A stretch of 64,000 nucleotides of DNA from an uncultured Pelagibacteraceae bacterium (GTDB taxonomy: Bacteria > Pseudomonadota > Alphaproteobacteria > Pelagibacterales > Pelagibacteraceae), in NCBI GenBank assembly GCA_902557935.1, contig CACECJ010000002.1, forward strand, positions 30,660 to 94,659, given 5' to 3'. This document shows positions 23,266 through 34,739 of this stretch, piece by piece. Under the pieces are notes generated by a model. It saw only the letters and a list, made by a program, of their open reading frames with translations. It was not told the DNA's origin and ran no database searches. Position 1 is the stretch's first letter, and the number at the start of each line of letters is the position of its first letter. Position numbers and translations under genes: made by a program.

Positions 23266-23742
23266 TTAATTTACTTTGACTGTTACTGATCTTCTATTTT
23301 GTGACCAAGATAATGGCGAAGATTTTGGATTAACTGGTTTTTCCTTTCCGTAACTAATTACTGAAATCCGTTTACCCGATATTCCATAAGTCATTAAATA
23401 ATCTCTAGCTGCATTTGCTCGTCTTTCGCCTAATGCTAAGTTATATTCTCTTGTTCCTCTTTCATCAGCATGACCCTCGATTGTAACATTAAGATTTTTA
23501 TTTTTTCTTAAATACGTAGCTTGTTTTCTTAATGTTGCTCTTGAAGCAGTTGTCAAAGAAGATTTATTAGTTGCAAAAAACACTCTGTCAGGAACACCGG
23601 TTGCTAAAAACTCAACTGTCTCTTTTCCAGTATACACATCTCCGTCAATATCACCTGATTTTTTTGCCGTAGAACATGCGCTTAGTAAAAGTGTAGTAAA
23701 TATTACTAAAAATATGTTTTTTAAATTCGTTTTCAATGTCAT
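23266..23742 (-). CDS. pal: Peptidoglycan-associated lipoprotein Pal
   Basis: LLSACS lipobox; NVTIEGHADERGTREYNLALGERRANAARDYL OmpA-like domain. Confidence 0.96.
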   Translation of the reverse strand: MTLKTNLKNIFLVIFTTLLLSACSTAKKSGDIDGDVYTGKETVEFLATGVPDRVFFATNKSSLTTASRATLRKQATYLRKNKNLNVTIEGHADERGTREYNLALGERRANAARDYLMTYGISGKRISVISYGKEKPVNPKSSPLSWSQNRRSVTVKVN

Positions 23743-23817
23743 TTTATCCCCTAGGTTTATTGTGGTTATTTCAAATTATTAGAAATTATTCAAGTATATT
23801 TTGCATAAAATTCAACC

Positions 23818-25155
23818 TCACTTAGATAATAAAGAGGACCAAGATGGGTCTGAAGCGTCAGTTTTCGTAGAAAGCCTTCTTTCATTGTATCCTGTTATAT
23901 CAATAGACCATAATTTTGCGGAAAATCCCTCTCCTTTTTCCCCCGCTTTTGTTTCTCTATAAAACACTAAAACTCTTCCATTGGGAGACCACGAGGGAGC
24001 TTCCTGATAGTAATTTTCGGTAAGTAATCTTTCACCTGTTCCATCAGTTCTCATCACGCCAATAAAAAATCTTCCTTTATGCATTTTGGTAAAAGCTATT
24101 AAGTCCCCTCTAGGTGACCACACCGGTGTTCCATATATTCCCTTACCAAATGTAATTCTTTTTACATTTCTCCCGTCACTTCTCATAACATAAATTTGTT
24201 GTAAACCACTTCTATCAGAATTAAAGGCAATAAATTTACCATCTGGTGAAAATGAAGGAGAGGTATCTATAGATGAATGTTCGGTTATTCGCTCTACAAC
24301 TCTAGTGTCCAAATCCATTGTATAGATATCTGAGTTTCCATCCTTAGCAAAACTCATTATAATTTTTTTTCCGTTTGGTGAAAATCTTGGAGCGAATGTC
24401 ATTCCTGGAAAATTACCAACAACTTCTTGAGTACCGGTTTCAATATCTAAAAGATAAACTCTTGGCATATTTCTAAAATATGACATATAGGTAACCATTT
24501 GATTAGTTGGATTAAATCTTGGTGTGAGAACTAGTTCATTACCTAAAGTAAGATATTTTGTATTAAATCCATCTTGATCCATTATCGCAAGCTTTTTAAC
24601 TCTTTGATTTTTTGGTCCACTTTCGGCTACATATATTATTCTTGTATCGAAGTAACCCTCCTCACCTGTTAGTCTCTCATAAATTTTATCTGAAATTATA
24701 TGAGCCACCCTTCTCCAATTAGAAGGAGTGGTCGTAAACGCTAAGGCTGTCATTTCTTGAGCAGCAGTTAAATCCCATAATCTAAACTCAACTTTTAATT
24801 TACCGTTTTTAATTAAAAGTTTCCCAGTCACTAACGCTTGTGCTTTTATCAATCTCCAATCTTCGAATCTCGGTTTAAGATGTGCGATGTCTGGTTTTTG
24901 AACAAACGCATCCCTTTTCAATGGATTAAACAAACCTGTACTTTTAAAGTTTTTCTCAATTATTTCAGATATATTTAAACCCAAGTCTTTTATTTTCAAA
25001 TTTTCAACTTTTTCAGAACTAATATCTACATGCAACGGTGATACTGCGATCGGCAAAGGATCTAAATTACCTCGCGTAATATCGATCTCAATTAATGCGT
25101 GTAGATTTTTTAAAGAAAATAAATTGAATAAAATTATAAAGAAAATTTTTTTCAT
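23818..25155 (-). CDS. tolB: Tol-Pal system protein TolB
   Basis: Repeated WD40-like blocks ([28 protein letters not shown]) and signal peptide, next to pal. Confidence 0.96.
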   Translation of the reverse strand: MKKIFFIILFNLFSLKNLHALIEIDITRGNLDPLPIAVSPLHVDISSEKVENLKIKDLGLNISEIIEKNFKSTGLFNPLKRDAFVQKPDIAHLKPRFEDWRLIKAQALVTGKLLIKNGKLKVEFRLWDLTAAQEMTALAFTTTPSNWRRVAHIISDKIYERLTGEEGYFDTRIIYVAESGPKNQRVKKLAIMDQDGFNTKYLTLGNELVLTPRFNPTNQMVTYMSYFRNMPRVYLLDIETGTQEVVGNFPGMTFAPRFSPNGKKIIMSFAKDGNSDIYTMDLDTRVVERITEHSSIDTSPSFSPDGKFIAFNSDRSGLQQIYVMRSDGRNVKRITFGKGIYGTPVWSPRGDLIAFTKMHKGRFFIGVMRTDGTGERLLTENYYQEAPSWSPNGRVLVFYRETKAGEKGEGFSAKLWSIDITGYNERRLSTKTDASDPSWSSLLSK

Positions 25156-25157
25156 TT

Positions 25158-25967
25158 TTAACCTTTTAACATTTCAGCTGGGTTAAAATTTAATTGTATA
25201 TTTTTCCACTTTTCATAACCAGTTGGTGGTACTTTAAGAGGCTGACACAATCTAACTGCTCTTAGTGCACTTTCAGCCAAAACTTTATAAAATTTTTGCC
25301 CTGGTTTATTCATCCTTTCGTGATCTAATATCTCTGATTTCATAATTGTTCCATCTTTTTTAAGCTGCAATTTGACCCTAACCAGTAGATTTTGGTCATA
25401 AGGTAATCCAAGTGGAACACTCCAACAACCAAATATTTGGGCTCTCAAAGCGTCCTCTTGAGACAAAGTAAGACCAGATGCAAATGAATTTTTTTTGCTA
25501 CTTTGAGTAACTTTTTCATTTTGTTTGCTTTGAACTGCTTCGACCTCTTTAGCTTTATCAATTAAAGCTGCTATTTGATTAGTATCAACTAGTTCTTTTT
25601 TTTCAAATTCTGACGATTGTCTTATTTGTGGTTTTACTTCTTCAGGATTCTGCTTTTTTTTGATTATTTGTTTATCTTCTTTTTTTTCGTCTGGTAACGG
25701 AATTCTGTCAGGTTTTTCTTTTGCTTTAGCTGATGGAGGAGCTTGCTCTGATACCACCCTCTCTTCCTCTTTTTTCTTTTTATCTTCAATTATTTTTCTT
25801 GCTTTTGGAGCATATGGAATATTGGTCCTATCTGAAATTTGAATTAATTCCATTGAAACTATAGGAGGTAAATCTACTGGTTCTCTAAGCATAAAAGGTA
25901 AGCTCAAAACTGTAAGAATTATCATTAAAGAATGAAATCCTATTGAGTAAATTAAACTTCTTATCAT
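25158..25967 (-). CDS. tolA: TolA-like protein
   Basis: N-terminal TM, charged Lys/Glu-rich middle, TonB/TolA-like C-terminus ([29 protein letters not shown]); between tolR and tolB. Confidence 0.85.
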   Translation of the reverse strand: MIRSLIYSIGFHSLMIILTVLSLPFMLREPVDLPPIVSMELIQISDRTNIPYAPKARKIIEDKKKKEEERVVSEQAPPSAKAKEKPDRIPLPDEKKEDKQIIKKKQNPEEVKPQIRQSSEFEKKELVDTNQIAALIDKAKEVEAVQSKQNEKVTQSSKKNSFASGLTLSQEDALRAQIFGCWSVPLGLPYDQNLLVRVKLQLKKDGTIMKSEILDHERMNKPGQKFYKVLAESALRAVRLCQPLKVPPTGYEKWKNIQLNFNPAEMLKG

Positions 25968-25975
25968 AATCCATC

Positions 25976-26389
25976 CTAATTTTTATATGGCTCTGAAACT
26001 AACGCCACTTTTGAAAAACCTGCTCCAGAAAGTGTGCCCATAACTTCAAGTACTCTTCCATAATTTATATTTTTGTCTCCTCTCACATAAATTCTTGTAT
26101 CTGTTCTATTTTTGGCAATAGCTAGTAGTTTGGGAACCATTTTTTGATAAGTAACTTGATGCTCTTGAATAAAAATTTCACCTTTTGAATTTATACTGAT
26201 TGTTAAAGGCTCTTGATCATCTGGCAATGAGTCTGCTGCAGACTCAGGTAAATCCACTTGCACACCAACGGTTAGGAGCGGTGCTGTAACCATGAAAATG
26301 ATTAATAAAACTAACATTACATCCACAAAAGGAGTAACATTTATTTCACTCATCGGTTCGTTTTTTGAGCGGTTAAATTTAAATGCCAT
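25976..26389 (-). CDS. tolR: TolR (ExbD family)
   Basis: MSEINVTPFVDVMLVLLIIFMVTAPLL. Confidence 0.96.
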   Translation of the reverse strand: MAFKFNRSKNEPMSEINVTPFVDVMLVLLIIFMVTAPLLTVGVQVDLPESAADSLPDDQEPLTISINSKGEIFIQEHQVTYQKMVPKLLAIAKNRTDTRIYVRGDKNINYGRVLEVMGTLSGAGFSKVALVSEPYKN

Positions 26390-26395
26390 TATGAA

Positions 26396-27076
26396 TTAAA
26401 TAATCGATAAAAATCTTTTAGAAAAATTTTCGATTTTAGAAAAATATCTTCTAGAGTCACTGTTAAATTTATTATAAGCAACAACTGCAGGTATGGCGGC
26501 AAGTAGTCCTAAAGCAGTTGCGAATAAAGCCTCAGCTATTCCAGGAGCCACTATTGCTAAACTTGTATTTCTTGAGATAGCTATTGACTGAAATGAATTC
26601 ATTATACCCCAAACTGTGCCAAATAATCCTATAAATGGCGCCGTGGATCCAATAGTTGCTAAATATGTAAAATTTTTTTCTACCTTTTTTAATTCAGTAT
26701 CTGTAGCTATTTCTAAAATTCTTTCAACTCTTGCTGACTGAATAGACGCAGATTGCCTTTTTGTTTTAATTAATTCAGCCATTGCTGCTTTAAAAATAAG
26801 CGTTGCTGGATCTTTTGAATTTAAAGGGAGGTTGTTATTAAAACTTTCAGCAGATTTAGCCTTCCAGAATTTTTTTTCAAAATCATCTGTTGATTTATTG
26901 ATAGTTTTAAAAAGTTTAAATTTATCGAAGATTAGAGCCCATGAAAAAATTGAGCTTGCAATTAATAGTATTATAACAAATTTAACAACAAAGTCTGCTC
27001 TCATGAATAAACTCCATAAAGTAAACTCAGATGCTCCGCCCAATCCCACTACTTGAGATGCTATATCTTGCTCCAT
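26396..27076 (-). CDS. tolQ: TolQ (MotA/TolQ/ExbB family)
   Basis: LATIGSTAPFIGLFGTVWGIMNSFQSIA..IAPGIAEALFATALGLLAAIPAVVAYN pattern. Confidence 0.96.
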   Translation of the reverse strand: MEQDIASQVVGLGGASEFTLWSLFMRADFVVKFVIILLIASSIFSWALIFDKFKLFKTINKSTDDFEKKFWKAKSAESFNNNLPLNSKDPATLIFKAAMAELIKTKRQSASIQSARVERILEIATDTELKKVEKNFTYLATIGSTAPFIGLFGTVWGIMNSFQSIAISRNTSLAIVAPGIAEALFATALGLLAAIPAVVAYNKFNSDSRRYFSKIENFSKRFLSII

Positions 27077-27133
27077 AGTGGTTAATTACTTTTAGATTGT
27101 GTCATGAATTTGGCGTTAATAGTTATTTTGGGT

Positions 27134-27625
27134 TCAATTTTCTTCGGTTAATCTTGTTTCACTGAAAAATCTTGCGATCAGTATGGCATCAGATTTATTA
27201 ACGTCTTTTTTTTTTGATAGTTGATTAGATAGTTTGGGATACATCTCAATTGCTTTAGTTCTACTTGAGTCCTTGGTAGAATTAATTAATTCAAAATGTT
27301 TTTTCCACTTAGATGGTCGAACAAAGAAAATTGGCAGATCTAGAGCAGCACAAATACCTTTAATAGCTCCAAAAGTTTGACCAAAATTAAACATACTTGT
27401 AACACCCTGGCCAGGCATAGCATTTACTTGTTCAACAACAACCGATACTTCATTACTATCTATGATATTTTCTTTTAGTAGGCTTACCAGTAGTGCGCTA
27501 TTTAATTGTCTTTTATTTTTTTTTCCCTCGGACATTACAGGTATGTCAAATATTTTCAGGACCTTGTTATTTTCAAGAATTGCTATTGCTCCACTTAAAC
27601 CGGGATCTATTCCTATAATTTTCAT
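27134..27625 (-). CDS. ruvC: Crossover junction endodeoxyribonuclease RuvC
   Basis: MKIIGIDPGLSGAIAIL, VEQVNAMPGQGVTSMFNFGQTFGAIKGICAAL, DAILIARF. Confidence 0.85.
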   Translation of the reverse strand: MKIIGIDPGLSGAIAILENNKVLKIFDIPVMSEGKKNKRQLNSALLVSLLKENIIDSNEVSVVVEQVNAMPGQGVTSMFNFGQTFGAIKGICAALDLPIFFVRPSKWKKHFELINSTKDSSRTKAIEMYPKLSNQLSKKKDVNKSDAILIARFFSETRLTEEN

Positions 27626-28353
27626 TATTGTAAATTTTTAATGTTGGCATTGGTAAAGATTTTTTGAACATCATCTAATTCCTCTAACGCGGTTAAAACC
27701 TCTATAAATTTCTCACTCTTATCTTTAGCTAAATCAATAAAATTAATAGGCCTCCACTCTATCGAAGAATAGTGCAATGTTTCAATTTTTTTTTCAAGTT
27801 CCATTTTTATTTTATAAAAATCCTCTTTCTCAGTCAGGATCTCATAAATATTATCTAAAATAATACAGTCTTTTGCTCCAGCATTTATTGTAATTTCAAA
27901 TATTTCTTCCTCGTTAATTTTATTTTTTTCAATATGGATCACTCCACAATTAGAAAACATATGGGTAGTTGATCCTGTCTCCCCTAATCTTCCCCCATTT
28001 TTTTGTAAAATTGTTCTGATACTCGATGCAGATCTATTTTTATTATCGGTCAGAGTCTCTATTATTAAAGCAGTGTTTGATGGTCCAAACCCCTCGTACC
28101 TTAAACTCTCATAATTTTTTTCTCCACTAATTTCTGATTTGCTGATCGCTCTTAAAATATTATCTTTTGGCATGTTGGCATGTTTAGCTGCCTGAATTGC
28201 AGTTCGTAATCTCGGGTTCATATCGGGATCCTTATCTCCTAACTTCGCCGCAACGGTTATTTCTCTTGATAATTTAGAAAAAATTTTAGATCTCTGTTTA
28301 TCTGCTCTGCCTTTTTTATGTTTAATACCTGCCCAATGCGAATGTCCTGCCAT
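27625..28353 (-). CDS. YebC/PmpR family transcriptional/translation factor
   Basis: MAGHSHWAGIKHKKGRADKQRSKIFSKLSREITVAAK. Confidence 0.97.
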   Translation of the reverse strand: MAGHSHWAGIKHKKGRADKQRSKIFSKLSREITVAAKLGDKDPDMNPRLRTAIQAAKHANMPKDNILRAISKSEISGEKNYESLRYEGFGPSNTALIIETLTDNKNRSASSIRTILQKNGGRLGETGSTTHMFSNCGVIHIEKNKINEEEIFEITINAGAKDCIILDNIYEILTEKEDFYKIKMELEKKIETLHYSSIEWRPINFIDLAKDKSEKFIEVLTALEELDDVQKIFTNANIKNLQ

Positions 28354-28355
28354 AA

Positions 28356-29162
28356 TTAATTAGATAAACTTCCTCCGTGTATCAATCTTGTAATTTTTTT
28401 TGCTAAGCCAGTTTCAAAATCAGTTTCGATAATTACTCCAGATAAAGTTCCCTCACCCTCCGCTGGAAAATGACTAACTGCATCTTTATCTTTTAAAAAT
28501 TTTTTTATTGAGTTTTCTTTATTCATTCCAATTACAGAGTTATAATCACCGCACATACCTATATCTGTTTGATAAGCTGTTCCACCATCTAAAATACGAG
28601 TATCTGCAGTAGGAATATGTGTGTGGGTTCCAATCACACAAGTAGCTTGACCGTCAAAAAAATGACCAGCTGCCATTTTTTCACTTGTGATTTCACCATG
28701 AAAATCTACGACTAAAAAATCTACCTCTTTTTTCAATCGCATTTTATTCTGAATTTCTTTGGCTGTTTTAAATACATCTTCTGTTTTTCTCATGAAAACA
28801 TTTCCCATTAGATTTATTACTCCTACTTTAAAATGTTTATCTTTTGAAATAAATATTTTATATCCTCTGCCTGGAGAACCATTTGCTAAGTTGGCAGGTC
28901 GTAAAAGCCTATTTTCTTTTTCTATAAAATCTGCTGTTTCTTTTTTGTCCCAAATATGGTTTCCAGAAGTAATTACGTCGACTCCTAATCTAAAAAAATC
29001 TTCTGAGATTTCTTTAGTAATGCCTCTGCCATCATCAGAAGCATTTTCTCCATTAACAATTACAAACTCAATTTTATTATTTTTAATAAGCTCTGGAAGT
29101 TTGTTGTATAAAACTTTTCTACCAGAAGCTCCCATAATATCTCCTAAAATTAGTAAGTTCAT
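28356..29162 (-). CDS. YmdB-family metallophosphoesterase
   Basis: MNLLILGDIMGASGRKVLYNKLPELI, VVDFHGEITSEKMAAGHFFDGQATCVIGTHTHIPTADTRIL. Confidence 0.93.
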   Translation of the reverse strand: MNLLILGDIMGASGRKVLYNKLPELIKNNKIEFVIVNGENASDDGRGITKEISEDFFRLGVDVITSGNHIWDKKETADFIEKENRLLRPANLANGSPGRGYKIFISKDKHFKVGVINLMGNVFMRKTEDVFKTAKEIQNKMRLKKEVDFLVVDFHGEITSEKMAAGHFFDGQATCVIGTHTHIPTADTRILDGGTAYQTDIGMCGDYNSVIGMNKENSIKKFLKDKDAVSHFPAEGEGTLSGVIIETDFETGLAKKITRLIHGGSLSN

Positions 29163-29713
29163 TTATAAATTCTTTTTTCTGTTATAATAAAATCTAATTT
29201 AACATCTTTTTGACTCACCGGAAGTTTATGATGTTTTTGAAACGAAAAAGCAACACCAATGGTCAAAATATTCTTAAATTTTTTTAAATATTTATTTAGA
29301 TAACGATCATAAAACCCTTTACCATATCCCAATCTATATTTATTTTTATCAAAAGCTAATATGGGAATTATCATTATATCAGGAACTTTAGCGTGGCTTT
29401 TAGCTGGTTCAAGTAAACCAAATTTATTCACAAATAATGCTTCATTTTTTTTCCAAGAAAAAAAATTCATTAGATTATTTTTGTCAATTACAGGAAGCAA
29501 TATATCCTTTGTCAAAATATGGTTAAATTCTAAAATTTTAAGAACATTCAATTCAAAGTTAGAGGGATAATATATAGCTATTTTTGTAAATTTTTTTTTC
29601 GATTTAAATTGAATTAATTTTATTAAAGGTAAGAAGAATTTTTTATCGATATCAAAATATTTTTTTTTTCTTAAAATTAAATATTTTTTCCTTAATTGAG
29701 TTTTTTGATACAT
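29159..29713 (-). CDS. 5-formyltetrahydrofolate cyclo-ligase
   Basis: RLGYGKGFYDRYL motif; next to zapA. Confidence 0.92.
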   Translation of the reverse strand: MYQKTQLRKKYLILRKKKYFDIDKKFFLPLIKLIQFKSKKKFTKIAIYYPSNFELNVLKILEFNHILTKDILLPVIDKNNLMNFFSWKKNEALFVNKFGLLEPAKSHAKVPDIMIIPILAFDKNKYRLGYGKGFYDRYLNKYLKKFKNILTIGVAFSFQKHHKLPVSQKDVKLDFIITEKRIYK

Positions 29714-30160
29714 CTACTGTATTTTAGACAGCGATTCTGTGTTTGATATTATTTTTTCCAAAGATTTGGTAGTTTTATCAAGCATTGCTTCATATAAAGA
29801 TTTATTTTCTTCAATAGTTTTTTTAAAGCTATCTAATTCATTATTTAGATTTTGTATCTCAATATCTTTACTCTCTTTATATTTGATCGCCAAAGATCTT
29901 ATTTCTTTAAATTTATTTGATATTTCGTCTAGTTTTTTCTTCTGATTTGTTACTTTCTGCTTTAAATCAAAATACTCGTCAATTAATTGAATAGTAGTAA
30001 TTAGTAAAAGCTTATTTTCTCCTATATTCCCTAATTTATCTTTTAATTCTGAATATTTTTTGTCTAAAAACTTAGTTAATTTTTTTAACGATTCTTCTTG
30101 GCCATCGTCACATGAGAGTAGGTAATCCTTATTATTAAATTTTATATTTACATTTGCCAT
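29714..30160 (-). CDS. zapA: Cell division protein ZapA
   Basis: MANVNIKFNNKDYLLSCDDGQEESLKKLTKFLDKKYSELK..; ZapA N-terminal pattern and context. Confidence 0.85.
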   Translation of the reverse strand: MANVNIKFNNKDYLLSCDDGQEESLKKLTKFLDKKYSELKDKLGNIGENKLLLITTIQLIDEYFDLKQKVTNQKKKLDEISNKFKEIRSLAIKYKESKDIEIQNLNNELDSFKKTIEENKSLYEAMLDKTTKSLEKIISNTESLSKIQ

Positions 30161-30471
30161 TTATCTATTTCACTTACTAAATTTTCAGTTTCTTGACTTA
30201 ATTCCTCAATATCTTGGTTAAACTTTTCCTCCATTTCAGTGCTTTTATTAATTGCTGATTGAAGATTTCTTATTTTTTCTTTTAAATACTTATGTTCCCT
30301 CATTAGTTCCTCATTTTTTTTTTCAATTTCTTTTTTTTGATTAGCTAATTCAATTTTTTCAGTTTTAATTTTTTCTAATTCATTATTTGGCTGTGAATAA
30401 CTTAATGACATTGAATTTAATTTATCAATAAGGTGGTTTAGATTTTGTTCTTTTTTTTCAAAACTACTCAT
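30148..30471 (-). CDS. Small coiled-coil protein, DUF4164-like
   Basis: 107 aa, Glu/Lys-rich heptads, upstream of zapA. Confidence 0.6.
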   Translation of the reverse strand: MSSFEKKEQNLNHLIDKLNSMSLSYSQPNNELEKIKTEKIELANQKKEIEKKNEELMREHKYLKEKIRNLQSAINKSTEMEEKFNQDIEELSQETENLVSEIDKWQM

Positions 30472-30528
30472 AAAGATTTATACCATAATATTGATATAGT
30501 TAGTTTAAGTCTATATAGGTAATTAAAA

Positions 30529-32511
30529 GTGACTGTAAAATTTAATCAATTATCCAACGCAATTAGATTTTTATCAATTGACGCTGTACAAAAAGCAAAT
30601 TCTGGCCATCCTGGGATGCCCATGGGCATGGCAGATGTTGCGGCGGTTTTATTTAAATACCACCTGAGGTTTAATCCTAAAAATCCTAGTTGGGCGAATA
30701 GAGACAGATTTATTTTATCTGCCGGACATGGATCGATGCTTCTTTACTCGCTACTTTATTTGACTGGTTATAATTCTATTTCATTAGAGGATATAAAAAA
30801 TTTTAGACAACTAAATTCTATTTGCGCAGGCCACCCAGAGTATCAAAATGGGACAGGAATTGAAACTACCACGGGCCCATTAGGACAAGGTTTAGGAAAT
30901 GCAGTCGGTATGGCTATAGCAGAGGAAATATATAGAAAAAAATTTGGATCAAGTATAATTAATAATAAAACTTATGTTATTGCTAGTGATGGTGATTTAA
31001 TGGAAGGCATCAGTCATGAGTCAATGAGTTTAGCGGGTCACCTAAAATTAAAAAACCTCATAGTTTTTTTTGATAATAATAAAATTTCAATAGATGGTTC
31101 AACTGCTCTAAGCGTTTCAGATAATTATAAAAAAAGATTTGAGTCATATGGTTGGAGTTTTTTAGAAATTAATGGTCATAATGAAAAACAAATAACTAAG
31201 GCAATTTCAAAAGCATCTAAATCAAAAAAGCCAACGATAATATCTTGTAAAACTGTTATAGGTTATGGTTCGCCTAACAAATCTGGTAAAGCTTCGTCAC
31301 ATGGATCTCCTTTAGGAGAGGAAGAAATATCCTTGGTAAGAAAAAAACTTAAATGGGACAATGAACCTTTTGAAATTCCTGATAAAATTTTAAATGAATG
31401 GAGGAAAATTGGAAATAAGGGTGAAGAATTAGAAAATGAGTGGCTTGAGACAATCAATAAAAAATCTAATATTAAAAGCGAGCTTGATAAAACTATCAAT
31501 AAATTTGATATTAATGGCTTAGAAAACTTAATTCTAAAAGAAAAACAAAAATATTTTGAAACTAAACCAAGTTTAGCAACGAGACAATGTTCTATGGCGG
31601 CTATCGAGAAGATTTCTGCTTTTATTCCTCAACTGATAGGTGGTTCAGCAGATTTAAGTGGCTCTAATAATACAAAAACAAATAATTCCAAAATCATAAA
31701 CTATAAAAATTTTAATGGAAATTACATACATTATGGAGTTAGAGAACATGGTATGGCGGCAATCATGAATGGTTTATCATTGTACGGAGGAATTATTCCG
31801 TATGGAGGAACATTTCTTATATTTTCAGATTATTGTAAACCATCTATTAGACTTTCTGCTTTAATGGGTCTAAAAATGATTTATATTTTTTCACATGACT
31901 CAATTGGTCTCGGAGAGGATGGTCCAACTCACCAGCCTATAGAACAGCTTTCAGGATTAAGAGCTATTCCAAATCTTAATGTTTTTAGGCCAGCAGATAT
32001 TAATGAGACCTTGGAATGTTGGGAAATAGCTTTAAAAAATAAAAATACACCTAGCGTTATTGCTTTATCTAGACAAAAAGTTCCTTATATTAATCCTGAT
32101 AATTCAAAACAAAATAAATGTGAAAAAGGAGCGTATGTAATAAATATAACTTCGCATGAAAGCGTTGTTACAATAGTTGCCTCTGGGACTGAGGTGGAAC
32201 TTGCATTAAAGGTACAAAAAAAACTTCAAGAAAATAATGTTCATTCAAAAGTTGTTTCTATGCCTTGCATGGAGATTTTTGATAGACAATCTGAAGATTA
32301 CCGTAAAGATATTTTAGATGAAGGCTCATTAATAGTTACATTAGAAGCGGGAAGTATAATGTGTTGGCAAAAGTATATAAAAAATAATGATGGTATTAAT
32401 ATAGGAATAGATAAATTTGGAGAGAGCGCTCCTTATAAAGAGGTCTATAATCATTTTGAGTTATCAGAGGAAAGTATAACAAGTTTCATCCAAAAAAAAT
32501 TAAGAAAATAG
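30529..32511 (+). CDS. tkt: Transketolase
   Basis: [65 protein letters not shown]. Confidence 0.97.
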   Translation: MTVKFNQLSNAIRFLSIDAVQKANSGHPGMPMGMADVAAVLFKYHLRFNPKNPSWANRDRFILSAGHGSMLLYSLLYLTGYNSISLEDIKNFRQLNSICAGHPEYQNGTGIETTTGPLGQGLGNAVGMAIAEEIYRKKFGSSIINNKTYVIASDGDLMEGISHESMSLAGHLKLKNLIVFFDNNKISIDGSTALSVSDNYKKRFESYGWSFLEINGHNEKQITKAISKASKSKKPTIISCKTVIGYGSPNKSGKASSHGSPLGEEEISLVRKKLKWDNEPFEIPDKILNEWRKIGNKGEELENEWLETINKKSNIKSELDKTINKFDINGLENLILKEKQKYFETKPSLATRQCSMAAIEKISAFIPQLIGGSADLSGSNNTKTNNSKIINYKNFNGNYIHYGVREHGMAAIMNGLSLYGGIIPYGGTFLIFSDYCKPSIRLSALMGLKMIYIFSHDSIGLGEDGPTHQPIEQLSGLRAIPNLNVFRPADINETLECWEIALKNKNTPSVIALSRQKVPYINPDNSKQNKCEKGAYVINITSHESVVTIVASGTEVELALKVQKKLQENNVHSKVVSMPCMEIFDRQSEDYRKDILDEGSLIVTLEAGSIMCWQKYIKNNDGINIGIDKFGESAPYKEVYNHFELSEESITSFIQKKLRK

Positions 32512-32517
32512 TGTTTA

Positions 32518-33708
32518 ATGGGTGAAATAAATTTCTTTCCTGATAATTTAAAAGTTCAAAATCAAAAAATAATTTTAAGATTAGATTTAAACGTACCAAT
32601 AAAAAATAAAATCATAACAGACGATACTAGGATTACAGCGTGTTTACCTTTTATTAAAAGTTTAATAAAAAAAAAGGCTAAAATAATAATAATTAGTCAC
32701 TTAGGTCGACCGAAAGGTGTAAAAGATCCCGAGCTTTCTTTAAAACCAATTTATAAATATCTTAAAAATGCCCTTAATACCAATGTGTATTTTTTTACAG
32801 GAAATTTTGATGACGAAATAAAGGAAAAATTCTCATACCTTAAAGAGGGTGAGGTAATGTTAATAGAGAATATTAGATATTTTAATGAAGAAACTGAAGA
32901 TGACGAAAATTTTTCAAAAATATTAGGTTCATTAGGTGATATTTATATCAATAACGCTTTTTCATGTTCGCACAGAAAACAAGCATCAGTGCATAATATA
33001 ACAAAATTTGTAAAAAAAAATTACGCTGGCCCACTTCTTAAAAAAGAAATAGAGGCAGTTAATTTAGTTATTAAGAATAAAAAAGAACCGGTAACATGTA
33101 TAATCGGGGGGTCTAAAATTTCAACAAAAATCAATGTAATCTCAAATCTAATTAGTAATGTTAATAATCTAATAATAGTTGGTGCAATGGCTAATAATTT
33201 TTTTGTTTATAAAAATTTAAGAGTAGGTAAATCATTAATAGAGAAAAATGTAGAAGAGATAATAGAAAATATCTATAAAAAAGCTCAAGCTAATAATTGT
33301 GAAATATTAATACCTCAAGATTGTATCGTCGGAAAAAATTTTGGTGGTGAAGGATCAAACAAAAATTTAGATGAAATTAGAGATGACGAAATAATTTTAG
33401 ATATAGGTATTAATACAATTAAAAATATTAATAAAAAAATTGATAAATCAAATACGGTATTATGGAACGGGCCAGCTGGATATTTTGAAAATGACAATTT
33501 TTCTAAAGGAACTTTATCAATTGCCGAAAATATCTCAAAAAATACTGCCGAAAAATCATTAATTTCTATCCTTGGAGGTGGAGATACTTTAGCGGCAATT
33601 AAAAAAAGTAAAATTAAACTTTCTTTTTCGCACTTATCAACAGCAGGAGGTGCATTTTTAGAATACTTAGAAGGAAAAGACTTGCCTGGCATAAGAGTTT
33701 TAAAATAA
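32518..33708 (+). CDS. pgk: Phosphoglycerate kinase
   Basis: LRLDLNVPIKN, IISHLGRPKGVKDPELSLKPI, ILGGGDTLAAI. Confidence 0.97.
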   Translation: MGEINFFPDNLKVQNQKIILRLDLNVPIKNKIITDDTRITACLPFIKSLIKKKAKIIIISHLGRPKGVKDPELSLKPIYKYLKNALNTNVYFFTGNFDDEIKEKFSYLKEGEVMLIENIRYFNEETEDDENFSKILGSLGDIYINNAFSCSHRKQASVHNITKFVKKNYAGPLLKKEIEAVNLVIKNKKEPVTCIIGGSKISTKINVISNLISNVNNLIIVGAMANNFFVYKNLRVGKSLIEKNVEEIIENIYKKAQANNCEILIPQDCIVGKNFGGEGSNKNLDEIRDDEIILDIGINTIKNINKKIDKSNTVLWNGPAGYFENDNFSKGTLSIAENISKNTAEKSLISILGGGDTLAAIKKSKIKLSFSHLSTAGGAFLEYLEGKDLPGIRVLK

Positions 33709-33717
33709 ATAATCGAT

Positions 33718-34734
33718 ATGACGCTAAATGAAATCGCAAAAAAAATGTGCGCTAGAGGTAAAGGTATTTTAGCCGCAGATGAGAGCACTGGTACAATTGC
33801 CAAAAGATTTAAAAGTATAAATGTGGAAAACTTAGAAAAGAATAGATTAAATTTCAGACAAGCTCTCTTTAGTTCAAGCGCAATGAAAGATTGTATCGGA
33901 GGAGTGATCCTATTTGATGAAACAATCAGACAAAAGACTACTATAGGATCCTCTATTCCGGAATTAATTTCTAAGCATGGTGCTATTCCAGGTATTAAAG
34001 TTGACAAAGGTGCTAAAGCTTTAGCTGGTTCAAATAATGAGACTGTTACAGAAGGTTTAGATGGCTTACGTGAAAGATTAAAAGAGTATTATGAATTAGG
34101 TGCTAGATTTACAAAATGGAGAGCTGTTTATAAAATCTCAAACGAATTTCCTTCATCTCAATCGATCAAATCAAATGCGCATGCATTAGCTAGATATGCC
34201 TCTTTAGTTCAAGAGGCTAAGATGGTGCCTATTGTAGAACCAGAAGTTCTTATGGATGGTTTTCATACTATTGATAAATGCTATCAAGTAACAACTGATG
34301 TTTTGAATGAATGCTATAATGAACTAGAAATTCATAAAGTCGATTTAAAAGGAACAGTTTTAAAACCAAATATGGTAATTCCTGGCACTGATTGTAAAGA
34401 TAAATGTAGTTCAGAGGAAATAGCCAAAAAAACTCTGGATTGTTTAAAGAAAAACGTACCAAGCATTGTCCCTGGAATTGCTTTTTTATCAGGCGGTCAA
34501 TCTGAAATTGAGTCGACTAAAAACCTTAATGAGATAAATAAAATTAACGATAGCAACTTTTTAATTACATTCTCATATGGTCGAGGTTTACAAGCAAGTG
34601 CTTTGAGGGAATTTGGAAAAAATCAAGATAATATTTTAAATATTCAAAAGGCCTTTAATCACAGAGCAAGGATGAATGGTCTTTCATCAAAAGGAGAGTG
34701 GTCTGAAGATTTAGAAAAAGAAACCGCTGCTTAA
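33718..34734 (+). CDS. Class I fructose-bisphosphate aldolase
   Basis: GKGILAADESTGTIAKRF, FTKWRAVYKI, VPIVEPEVLMDG, VLKPNMVIPG, PGIAFLSGGQSE. Confidence 0.97.
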   Translation: MTLNEIAKKMCARGKGILAADESTGTIAKRFKSINVENLEKNRLNFRQALFSSSAMKDCIGGVILFDETIRQKTTIGSSIPELISKHGAIPGIKVDKGAKALAGSNNETVTEGLDGLRERLKEYYELGARFTKWRAVYKISNEFPSSQSIKSNAHALARYASLVQEAKMVPIVEPEVLMDGFHTIDKCYQVTTDVLNECYNELEIHKVDLKGTVLKPNMVIPGTDCKDKCSSEEIAKKTLDCLKKNVPSIVPGIAFLSGGQSEIESTKNLNEINKINDSNFLITFSYGRGLQASALREFGKNQDNILNIQKAFNHRARMNGLSSKGEWSEDLEKETAA

Positions 34735-34739
34735 TCACA

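Noticed and set aside
29700-29720. 6S RNA between zapA and the 5-FCL gene, a common location
   Set aside because: The two genes are immediately adjacent (29713/29714), leaving no space for an RNA gene.
33315-34007. 230-aa minus strand ORF
   Set aside because: Antisense across pgk and fba, both strongly conserved; composition reflects reverse translation of those genes.
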